NCBI GenBank assembly: GCA_038327995.1
Contig: JBBQLP010000029.1
Coordinates: 1-35,840, forward strand
Direction of reading: 5' to 3'
DNA length: 35,840 bases
DNA from: CAIOYC01 sp038327995
GTDB taxonomy: Bacteria; Pseudomonadota; Alphaproteobacteria; Caulobacterales; Caulobacteraceae
The notes under the pieces were generated by a model. The model was given only the letters and a program-made list of their open reading frames with translations. It was not told the DNA's origin and did no database searches. A program made the translations under genes and the position numbers. Positions 7,938 to 14,738 of the stretch are shown here, piece after piece. The first letter of the stretch is position 1. Each line of letters begins with the position of its first letter.

Positions 7938-8969
7938 CTACTGCCGTTGAGTGCCGAGCAGGGCCCGGGCAATGGCCAGCACCGTGAAGGTGATGAGGAA
8001 CAGGACAAAGCCGAGCGCGATCAGGGCGGCGGTGTGCATCCCCGCATCAGCCTCGGCGAACTCGTTGGCGATAGTCGAGGCGATGGTCGAGCCCCCCGCG
8101 AACAGGCCGTCGGGGAACTTGTGCGAATTGCCGATGATGAAGGTGACGGCCATGGTCTCGCCGAGCGCGCGGCCTAATCCCAGCATTACGGCGCCGATGG
8201 CGCTTCTGCGCACATAGGGGATGGTGACGGTGGTGACGACCTCCAATGGCGTGCAGCCCACCCCGTAGGCGCTCTCGCGAACTTTGGCCGGCACCGTCAG
8301 AAAAAGCTCGCGTAGGGTCGCCGCCATGAACGGCAGGATCATGATCGCCAGGATCAGCGAGGCGGTAAGGATGCCCGAGCCATTGCCTGTGGCGTTGGAG
8401 AGGAAGGTGTAAATCCCGTGCCAGAACTGCTGCGAACCAGTCAGCGGGTGGGCTGCAGCCAGGGTGTCGAGATCGCCGAGCCTTTCCCCTGCCCAGTTGA
8501 CGATGGGGGTCTGCAACTTGGCGAAGACCGGAGCGAAGACGAACAGGCCCCAGATGCCGTAGACGATGGAGGGCACTCCGGCGAGCAGCTCCACGGCGAT
8601 GCCGATGGGGCGGCGCAGAACGCGTGGGCAGAACTCGGTCAGGAAGACCGCCACGCCGACCGCGACGGGTAGGGAGAAGACCAGCGCCAGAAAAGCGGTA
8701 ATCAGAGTGCCGACAATAGGTCCCGCGCCGCCGTAGATGTCCGTCACCGGGTTCCAGGTGGTGGAGGTGAAGAAGCTGAAGCCAAATTTCTGGAAAGCGG
8801 GAGCCCCGCCAATGGCCAGCGAGACCATCACTCCGGCCAGCGCCGCCAGCACGATGGTGGCGGCCGTTCCGCACATCCAGGCAAAGATGGGGTCGAACGC
8901 CGCGCCTCTGGGGCGCAAGACTCGCACGGGCGCGGTGCGCGGGGTCTGATCGGCGGATACGGCGGTCAT
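7938..8969 (-). CDS. pstC: Phosphate ABC transporter permease PstC
   Basis: A 343-residue inner-membrane permease. Recognisable PstC features are the segment FTSTTWNPVTDIYGGAGPIV, which leads into the transport domain, FLTEFCPRVLRRPIG, ELLAGVPSIVYGIWGLF, the EAA-like loop RESAYGVGCTPLEVVTTVTIP and GRALGETMAVTFIIGNS. It is the first gene of the pst operon here. No pstS for the periplasmic phosphate-binding protein lies upstream; instead a phospholipase D-family gene points away from the same intergenic region. A Pho-box-like site about 90 bases upstream suggests control by PhoB under phosphate limitation. Confidence 0.95.
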   Translation of the reverse strand: MTAVSADQTPRTAPVRVLRPRGAAFDPIFAWMCGTAATIVLAALAGVMVSLAIGGAPAFQKFGFSFFTSTTWNPVTDIYGGAGPIVGTLITAFLALVFSLPVAVGVAVFLTEFCPRVLRRPIGIAVELLAGVPSIVYGIWGLFVFAPVFAKLQTPIVNWAGERLGDLDTLAAAHPLTGSQQFWHGIYTFLSNATGNGSGILTASLILAIMILPFMAATLRELFLTVPAKVRESAYGVGCTPLEVVTTVTIPYVRRSAIGAVMLGLGRALGETMAVTFIIGNSHKFPDGLFAGGSTIASTIANEFAEADAGMHTAALIALGFVLFLITFTVLAIARALLGTQRQ

Positions 8970-9046
8970 CAGAAGATCCGTCGGGAGGGGCGCAAATGCG
9001 AGGCGTCAAGGTTGTGCGGAAACGCCGAAGCGCCGCCCGCGTGTCT

Positions 9047-9081
9047 CGTTAGCGTGCGCCTGTCACAGTTCCGTGACGGAT
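9047..9081 (-). promoter_or_regulatory. Pho-box-like site and -10 upstream of pstC
   Basis: On the minus strand two imperfect 11-base units (CCGTCACGGAA then CTGTGACAGGC, within 9058-9079) resemble the direct repeats bound by PhoB. They are followed a few bases later by GCTAACG (9053-9047) as a possible -10. The same bases also form an inverted repeat GTCAC-6-GTGAC (9062-9077). The match to consensus is partial; position upstream of pstC is the main support. Confidence 0.45.
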
Positions 9082-9267
9082 GCTCACTTGGTTGCGATCA
9101 GAACGTCCCCACTGGAGCAAGGCTCCCAAAAATGCTCTCGCCAGAACACGACAATGCAGATGGGGTTGAGCGGCAAGTCAATTCCGCGTGCAAGCGTGCA
9201 ACGAACCGGTCACTTTAACGCTACAATCGCGCCCGCTGAGGGCGGGCTGAATCTTGCAGGGAACTCA

Positions 9268-10800
9268 ATGCTGCTTGTGCCTGGAAGCACCTGCTGGCGC
9301 ACGGCGCGGGCCGACCGGGCCAGTGTAATCGTTGACGTAGAGGCCTATTACGCCGCTGCGCGCGAGGCCATGGCCAAGGCGACCCGTTCGATCCATATTC
9401 TTGGCTGGGCGTTCGATCCGGACACCCCATTCACCCCCCGAAAACGTCTGGGAGCGGGCAAGAGAACGGGCCGGGCCGACCAATGGGGTCCGTTCCTGCG
9501 CGACTTCGCCCGCGCCCACCCGGAAATCGATGTGCGGCTTCTCATCTGGAAGTCGGCTCTGCCTGTGGCGGCGACGCAGAACTTCTTTCCACATTGGGCG
9601 AAGGTCTGTTTCCAGAACTCACCCGTGAAATTCCGCCTGGACGGCGCCCTTCCCCTGGGCGCCTGTCACCATCAGAAGGTGATCGTGATCGACGACCGCA
9701 TCGCCTTCGCCGGGGGCTGCGATGTGGGGCCGGACCGGTGGGACACTATGAGCCACACCGATAACGATCCGCGCCGCCGCAAGAAGACCGGGCTCTATTT
9801 CAATAGCCGGCACGAGACGATGGCGCTGGTCGACGGTTACGCGGCGCAGGCGCTGGGGCAGCTTTTTCGCAACCGATGGGAGCGTTCTTCCGAGGAGATA
9901 TTGCTGGCCCCGTCCGAGCCCGCAGTCGGTCCCGACCCTTGGCCCGAAACCATCCCTCCCATGTTCCACAATGCTGAGATCGGCCTGTCGCGCAGCGAGC
10001 CCAGATGGCGCCACTACACCGAAGTGCGCGAGAGCGAAAAGCTGCATCTGGCCTCGGTCGCCGCCGCGAGATCGCTGATCTACATGGAGAACCAGTATTT
10101 CACCTCGCTGGTCATGGCCGAGGCGCTGGCGCGCCGACTGGAGGAGAAGAACGGGCCGGAGGTGGTGCTGGTCTCCACCCAGCGTTCGCCCTCCTGGTTC
10201 GATCACATGACCATGGACCAGACGCGGCTGCTGTTCCTGAAACGCCTGCGTGACGCCGACAGATGGGGGCGTCTCAGCGTCTTCTCCCCCGTCACCGCGA
10301 GGGGAAAGATTGTCATCGTCCATTCCAAACTGACCATCATCGATGATGAGTTGGTGCGGGTCGGGTCGGCCAACCTCAACAACCGCTCTACCGGCTTCGA
10401 TACCGAGTGCGACCTCTCCATCGAGGCTGACGAGGGCGAGGTAGGGGATGCCAGCCGCGCCACGGTGGCCATCTTCCGCGCTGACCTCGTGGCGCACTGG
10501 ATCGGTCGCAAGGGCTCGGAAATCGAGGAAGCCATGGCCGACGGCTCCAGCCTGGCGAAGGCTATCGCCGCGCTCGACCCGCAGCGACGACGGCTTCGGC
10601 CTATTCCGCAAAAGCCGGTGGGCGGATTGTCGAGTTTCATTGCCTACAGTCACCTTGGCGACCCGGCAGGCCCCTCCGATTCCTGGCGACCCTGGCGGCG
10701 GCGTTCGGAAATCCGCGCCCAGCTTGAGGTTCTGAAGCACGAACTGCACGCCGCCGGACTGGAAACCGCCGCCGAAGACCTCAGTCCCGAGACCGTTTAG
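9268..10800 (+). CDS. Phospholipase D/cardiolipin synthase-family protein
   Basis: A 510-residue PLD-superfamily enzyme with two HxKx4D catalytic motifs: His135-Lys137-Asp142 (HQKVIVID) followed by FAGG, and His352-Lys354-Asp359 (HSKLTIID) followed by GSANLNNRS. IYMENQYFTS before the second motif is typical of true PLD-like enzymes. They hydrolyse or transfer phosphatidyl groups through a covalent phosphohistidine. No signal peptide or strong membrane helix is visible. ATG 9268 was chosen because AGGGAA lies six bases upstream and the homology starts after it; a longer frame could begin at 9073 but its first 65 residues look non-coding. It is divergent from pstC across a 298-base region with a Pho-box-like site, which suggests a phosphate-linked lipid role. 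Confidence 0.85.
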   Translation: MLLVPGSTCWRTARADRASVIVDVEAYYAAAREAMAKATRSIHILGWAFDPDTPFTPRKRLGAGKRTGRADQWGPFLRDFARAHPEIDVRLLIWKSALPVAATQNFFPHWAKVCFQNSPVKFRLDGALPLGACHHQKVIVIDDRIAFAGGCDVGPDRWDTMSHTDNDPRRRKKTGLYFNSRHETMALVDGYAAQALGQLFRNRWERSSEEILLAPSEPAVGPDPWPETIPPMFHNAEIGLSRSEPRWRHYTEVRESEKLHLASVAAARSLIYMENQYFTSLVMAEALARRLEEKNGPEVVLVSTQRSPSWFDHMTMDQTRLLFLKRLRDADRWGRLSVFSPVTARGKIVIVHSKLTIIDDELVRVGSANLNNRSTGFDTECDLSIEADEGEVGDASRATVAIFRADLVAHWIGRKGSEIEEAMADGSSLAKAIAALDPQRRRLRPIPQKPVGGLSSFIAYSHLGDPAGPSDSWRPWRRRSEIRAQLEVLKHELHAAGLETAAEDLSPETV

Positions 10801-10864
10801 ATCGTCCCGAACGGCCCCGCCTGATCAGATAAAGCGGGGTTCCGTTGCGCCCAACAGAAAACGA

Positions 10865-10888
10865 CCCGGGATCGCTCCCGGGCCTTTA
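10865..10888. terminator. Bidirectional terminator between the PLD gene and exbD
   Basis: CCCGGGA (10865-10871) and TCCCGGG (10876-10882) form a perfect 7-bp stem with loop TCGC. On the plus strand it is followed by CCTTTAT, on the minus strand by TCGTTTTC, so it can end both converging transcripts. A weaker hairpin, CCCCGC/GCGGGG, lies at 10815-10839. Confidence 0.65.
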
Positions 10889-10912
10889 TGTTCTCTTTGG
10901 CTGGGCGAGCGC

Positions 10913-11359
10913 CTAGCTTACGGTGTCTTCGGTAATCAGACCGACCTTATAGAAGCCGTCCGTCTGCAACTGGTTCACCACCGACATGAAGTCCTTGTAG
11001 TGCACTTCGCGGTCGGCGCGGATCAGGATGATCTCGTTCTGCGGGTTGGCGACGCCGAGGGCGCCCTGCAGATCGCTGGCCAGGGTATTGAGGCTGGTGG
11101 TGCGCGAGTTCTCGCCCGAGAGGAAGATTTGACCCGTCTTCTGGATCGAGATGAAGGTCGGCTTCTTGGGGTTGGGGTTGCTGTTCGGGGTGGCGGGCGG
11201 CAGGTCGACCTTGATCGACACCGTGGCTAGAGGCGCGGAGACCATGAAGATGATCAACAGCACCAGCATCACGTCCACGAACGGCGTGACGTTGATGTCC
11301 GCGTTCTGCTTCAGGTCGAACTTGCCAGCGCTGCCGGGACCGGAGAGTTGAGCCGCCAT
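10913..11359 (-). CDS. exbD: ExbD/TolR-family biopolymer transport protein
   Basis: A 148-residue protein with the classic layout: short cytoplasmic N-terminus, one transmembrane helix (about 26-44) holding the proton-path Asp29 in NVTPFVDVMLVLLIIF, then a periplasmic domain with ISIQKTGQIFLSGE and ILIRADREVHYKDFMSVVNQLQ. With ExbB it forms the proton-driven motor that energises TonB and outer-membrane receptors. ATG 11359 was chosen (GGGAG upstream); a longer frame to 11536 has no homology. It stands alone: no exbB, tonB or second exbD is next to it. The Pro/Asn-rich linker TPNSNPNPKKP after the helix is unusual but fits a flexible tether. Confidence 0.9.
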   Translation of the reverse strand: MAAQLSGPGSAGKFDLKQNADINVTPFVDVMLVLLIIFMVSAPLATVSIKVDLPPATPNSNPNPKKPTFISIQKTGQIFLSGENSRTTSLNTLASDLQGALGVANPQNEIILIRADREVHYKDFMSVVNQLQTDGFYKVGLITEDTVS

Positions 11360-11529
11360 ACGAATGGTATCTCCCAAGCGGGCCGCCGGGCGCGGCCCCC
11401 GATTTCGGTTACACATCGCCTCGATACCCCCGGATGTAAAGTCCGAAGAGTCGTCTCGGCGTCTTCCTTCCCGCCAAGCTCGCTCCAAAGCTGCTGGCGA
11501 GGCGATGGGCGGCGGGTTAAGCGGTTCGT

Positions 11530-12510
11530 ATGACAACTAACTACGAAGCCTATGTGACCGCAGCCCTTTTCTCCCGCGACGGGAACGGGGCAGAGGCGGT
11601 CTTCGCCCTCGGCGACGGCACGGTGCGTTTCGAGGGTGGCGCGATGGTGCAGGCGCATGACGGCGCAGTGCTGAGCGCGGCCCTGCATCCGTCGGGCGAG
11701 GGGATCATCACCGGCGGCGACGATGGCAAGGTGGTGTGGTCGCGTCCGGCGGGCGCTGAGGTGCTCGCCGACCTGAAGCGCAAGTGGATCGACGCAATGG
11801 CGGTGGAGCCAAGCTCATCCTTGGTCGCCTTCGCCTCGGGCCGCACCGTCTATGTGCGCGATCTGAAGGACCCCGGGTTCGAGCGGAGCTTTCCGCACGA
11901 GCGTTCCGTTGCGGCCCTGGCCTTCGATCCCAAAGGACGACGTATCGCAGCGGCGACCTATGGCGGCATGGCGCTCTGGTACGCCCGCATTGCGGACCAG
12001 AAGCCGCAGATGCTGAAATGGGCGGGTTCGCACGTGGCGGCGATGTTCAGCCCCGACGGCAAGTTCCTGCTTTCGGCCATGCAGGAGAACGCCCTGCACG
12101 GGTGGCGATTGTCGGACGGCAAGGATATGCGCATGGGCGGCTATCCATCGAAGCCGCGCAGCATGGCCTTCCTGATGAAGGGCGCGCTCCTCGCCACCTC
12201 CGGGGCCAATGGCGCGGTGGTCTGGCCGTTTGCGGGCGCCAACGGACCCATGGGCCGCGAGGCCGCCGAGGTTGGCCATGAGGAAAGCGTGCTGGTGGCG
12301 CAGGTCGCTGCCCACGGCGCCACCGACCGGCTGGTCGCGGGCACAGACGACGGACGCGTCTGGTTCGCCGACCTCGCGGGCCGCGACTGTCAGATGCTGA
12401 AGGCGGAGAAGGGGCCGCCCATCACCGCCCTCGCGGTATCCCCTGACGGCGCCCGCGTAGCCTGGGGCGACGAGGCGGGCGGAGCGGGTATGGCGGCGTT
12501 TCCGACCTGA
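11530..12510 (+). CDS. WD40-repeat-like beta-propeller protein
   Basis: A 326-residue protein made of about seven degenerate WD40-type repeats. Each carries an AxxPxGxxIxxxxxDGxVxxW-like pattern, for example SAALHPSGEGIITGGDDGKV, ALAFDPKGRRIAAATYGGMA, AAMFSPDGKFLLSAMQEN and ALAVSPDGARVAWGDEAG. These fold as a beta-propeller used for protein-protein contacts; no catalytic motif is present. No signal peptide is seen, so it is probably cytoplasmic. It is divergent from exbD (170 bases apart) and is followed 52 bases later by the beta-lactamase-fold gene on the same strand. Its partner is unknown. Confidence 0.75.
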   Translation: MTTNYEAYVTAALFSRDGNGAEAVFALGDGTVRFEGGAMVQAHDGAVLSAALHPSGEGIITGGDDGKVVWSRPAGAEVLADLKRKWIDAMAVEPSSSLVAFASGRTVYVRDLKDPGFERSFPHERSVAALAFDPKGRRIAAATYGGMALWYARIADQKPQMLKWAGSHVAAMFSPDGKFLLSAMQENALHGWRLSDGKDMRMGGYPSKPRSMAFLMKGALLATSGANGAVVWPFAGANGPMGREAAEVGHEESVLVAQVAAHGATDRLVAGTDDGRVWFADLAGRDCQMLKAEKGPPITALAVSPDGARVAWGDEAGGAGMAAFPT

Positions 12511-12562
12511 CCGCCGTTGAAGGCGGCTTGACCTGCGGACGCAGCGCGGGCGTCCTGCACTC

Positions 12563-13669
12563 ATGATCCGCGCCTATCGACTGATCCTCGCCCTTACCGC
12601 CGCTGTCTTCGCCAACGGGTGCGCCCACGAGACTGGCGCTGGCCCGAACCTTAGTGACCGCATTGCCGAGATCGGGACCCGTTTCGAGAACAGCCCCGGC
12701 GGTGGACGGGTGGGTGTCGCCATCGAAGACCTCCAGAGCCGCAAGCGTTTCGCCTTCGACGGGCGGGTGCTTTACCCTCAGCAGAGCGTTTCCAAACTGT
12801 GGGTCGCTGTCGCTGTGCTGGACGCAGTGGACGAGGGGCGACTGCGCCTGACAGACAGCGTGATCGTCCACAAGGGCGACATGAGCGTCTTCAACCAGCC
12901 GATGCAGAAACTGCTCGGCCAGGATGACACCTACACGACTACCATCGACGGACTTCTGGTCTGGGCCATCGCCCACAGCGACAACGCCGCTAACGACATC
13001 CTGATGCGACTGGCGGGGGGGCCTGACGCCGTGCAGCGGCTGGTCAAGGCGCGCCATCTCGGCGCCGTCCGCTCCGGGCCTGAAGAAAAGGTGCTTCAGA
13101 GCCGCATCGCCGGGGTGGAATGGAAGCCCGAATATTCCTTCGGCCAAGCCTTCTGGACCGCGCGAGATCAGATCGATCCCGCGGTGCGCAAGGCAAAGCT
13201 CGAAGCCTACCTCGCTGACCCCGAGGATGGCGCAAGCCCGCTGGCGCTCGCGGCAGGCCTTGCGCGATTGAAGCGCGGCGAACTGCTTTCTGCGGCCTCC
13301 ACCGCGCGCCTTCTGGACATTCTCGCCCTCACCGACACCGGCCCCGCACGCCTGAAGGCGGGGTTGGCGCAGGGGTGGAACATCGCCCACAAGACCGGCA
13401 CCGGGCAGGACCTCGGCGACCTTTCCACCGGCTATAACGACGTGGGCTTGATCACCGCGCCGGACGGCCGCGTGTTTGCGATAGCGGTGATGATCGCCGC
13501 GACCCGGAGGCCGATTCCTGAACGTCAGGCGATGATGGCTTCAGTGTCGCGCGCGGTGGTGCTGGCGGTTGACCCGAGCGCGAAATGGCCCGAGCCAAAA
13601 CCCGCCGTCACCCCGCCAGCAACACCGCAGGCTCGACCGCATACGCCCGCGAGCAATATTCGCAGGTGA
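12563..13669 (+). CDS. Class A beta-lactamase-fold serine hydrolase, exported
   Basis: A 368-residue penicillin-recognising enzyme. It has the catalytic SxxK tetrad Ser75-Val-Ser-Lys78, SDN (139-141) and KTG (277-279) in the class A order and spacing. The N-terminus RLILALTAAVFANGC is a signal peptide with a possible lipobox Cys20. A Glu in GPEEKVLQ (174/175) may occupy the omega-loop position, but the usual ExxLN motif is absent. There is an insertion between SDN and KTG and a Pro-rich C-terminal tail. It may be a D,D-peptidase-like or lactamase-related enzyme of the cell wall rather than a resistance enzyme. Its last 62 bases overlap the 3' end of hslO on the other strand. Confidence 0.8.
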   Translation: MIRAYRLILALTAAVFANGCAHETGAGPNLSDRIAEIGTRFENSPGGGRVGVAIEDLQSRKRFAFDGRVLYPQQSVSKLWVAVAVLDAVDEGRLRLTDSVIVHKGDMSVFNQPMQKLLGQDDTYTTTIDGLLVWAIAHSDNAANDILMRLAGGPDAVQRLVKARHLGAVRSGPEEKVLQSRIAGVEWKPEYSFGQAFWTARDQIDPAVRKAKLEAYLADPEDGASPLALAAGLARLKRGELLSAASTARLLDILALTDTGPARLKAGLAQGWNIAHKTGTGQDLGDLSTGYNDVGLITAPDGRVFAIAVMIAATRRPIPERQAMMASVSRAVVLAVDPSAKWPEPKPAVTPPATPQARPHTPASNIRR

Positions 13670-14525
13670 CGTGGATCAGGCCGTCGGGCTCGATCATGTC
13701 GGAATAGTCGTCGCGAGGAAATGAGCGCAGCATTCCGGTAACACGCTCTTCCGAGCAGCGGCAGAAGGCGCTCAACGCCTTGGCCGGAAATAACCTCACC
13801 CCGTCCTCATGGAACAGGCGATAGAGGAGCGTCTCGGGGGCGACAGTGGGGTCGATCAGCTCATCTTCACCCAGGGTGGCGAACAGAGCCCGCGCACGCT
13901 CCCAAGTCTCCTCCGCCGAGCCGCGCGCGTCATCAGAGGCGATATTCTGGATCATCATCCCGCCCGCGCGCCAGCGTTCGCCCTCGCCGGTATTCACCCG
14001 CCCGACAGCCAGCCGCACCTTCGTCGGCACCTGTTCGGACTGGTCGAAATATCGCTCGGCCGAAAGCGCCAGGGTCTCGCCCTCGATTTCGGTGATGCCC
14101 TGATAGCGGTCTTTGGCGTCGACCGGGTCGATAGTCATGGTGAAGAGCCCCTTGCCGAGCAGGGTCCGGGCGCCCGGGCGGGCGAAACCGACGGAGGCCG
14201 CCGCCACCTTTTCCGCATCATAGCGGCAGTAGCCCCGTAGCGCGCCCGTGGTGTCGTAGTCCACTACCACATAGGCCACCGGCCCATCCCCTTGGGCCTG
14301 GATGATCAATCGCCCCTCGAATTTCAGGCTGGCCCCCACCAGCGCCGCCAGCGCGCACGCCTCGCCTAGGAGGTTGGCGACCGGCTCGGGATAGTCGTGC
14401 CGGTTCAGAATCTCGTCCACCACCGCGCCCAGCCGCACGATGCGGCCGCGAGCGGGCTGTTCGGCGATCTGGAAGGGGGCGACGAGGTCGTCAGTGAGCG
14501 GGAGCGCGGCGGAAGGCTGGGTCAT
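13608..14525 (-). CDS. hslO: Redox-regulated chaperone Hsp33
   Basis: A 305-residue Hsp33. The N-terminal domain includes VVDEILNRHDYPEPVANLLGE and LIIQAQGDGPV; the C-terminal zinc switch has Cys255 and Cys257 (FCRCS) and Cys288 and Cys291 (CEYC). In known Hsp33, zinc release and disulphide formation under oxidative stress unfold this part and activate holdase activity in the cytoplasm. ATG 14525 was chosen because homology begins there and GGAAAG precedes it; a longer frame reaches 14708. It is divergent from divL and its 3' end overlaps the beta-lactamase-fold gene by 62 bases. Confidence 0.95.
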   Translation of the reverse strand: MTQPSAALPLTDDLVAPFQIAEQPARGRIVRLGAVVDEILNRHDYPEPVANLLGEACALAALVGASLKFEGRLIIQAQGDGPVAYVVVDYDTTGALRGYCRYDAEKVAAASVGFARPGARTLLGKGLFTMTIDPVDAKDRYQGITEIEGETLALSAERYFDQSEQVPTKVRLAVGRVNTGEGERWRAGGMMIQNIASDDARGSAEETWERARALFATLGEDELIDPTVAPETLLYRLFHEDGVRLFPAKALSAFCRCSEERVTGMLRSFPRDDYSDMIEPDGLIHVTCEYCSRAYAVEPAVLLAG

Positions 14526-14687
14526 GGAGCGACTTTCCAAGGCGGCTCTCCACAGGGGAGGAGGCCGAACCGGAGTTTGAGGGAAATTGCGGGCTTGTTC
14601 AGTCCAAGATAGGGGGCATACCCTGCCATTGCGAGCCGCCCGCGTTGCGATGCGGTATGGTGAGTGATTCGCAACCCACCCTGGCGG

Positions 14688-14725
14688 CCTGTGGGGGTCG
14701 CCCGCCACAGGCGCGATCCTCGCGC
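14688..14725 (+). promoter_or_regulatory. Two tandem hairpins in the divL leader
   Basis: CCTGTGG (14688-14694) pairs with CCACAGG (14705-14711), extended by GGG/CCC with one bulged G and a TCG loop. It is followed directly by GCGCGA-TCC-TCGCGC (14711-14725). No T-run follows, so a simple terminator is unlikely. They end 13 bases before the divL ATG. Upstream lie an inverted repeat GTTGCGA/TCGCAAC (14644-14650 and 14669-14675) and a GANTC site (14666-14670), the CcrM methylation sequence. Confidence 0.45.
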
Positions 14726-14738
14726 ACGGACCCGCAGC

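Noticed and set aside
9073..9267. An extra 65 N-terminal residues for the phospholipase D-family protein
   Set aside because: No homologous features, overlaps the Pho-box-like site, and a good ribosome binding site precedes ATG 9268.
9619..10749. A 376-codon open frame on the minus strand
   Set aside because: Antisense to the phospholipase D-family gene, which has both HKD motifs. No family features in the antisense product.
10815..10839. CCCCGC/GCGGGG hairpin as the main terminator of the PLD gene
   Set aside because: The loop is 13 bases and no T-run follows; the hairpin at 10865-10882 is much better.
12563..13669. An acquired antibiotic-resistance beta-lactamase
   Set aside because: No mobile element or shift in base composition, and the usual omega-loop motif is missing. 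The chromosome context suggests a native enzyme.
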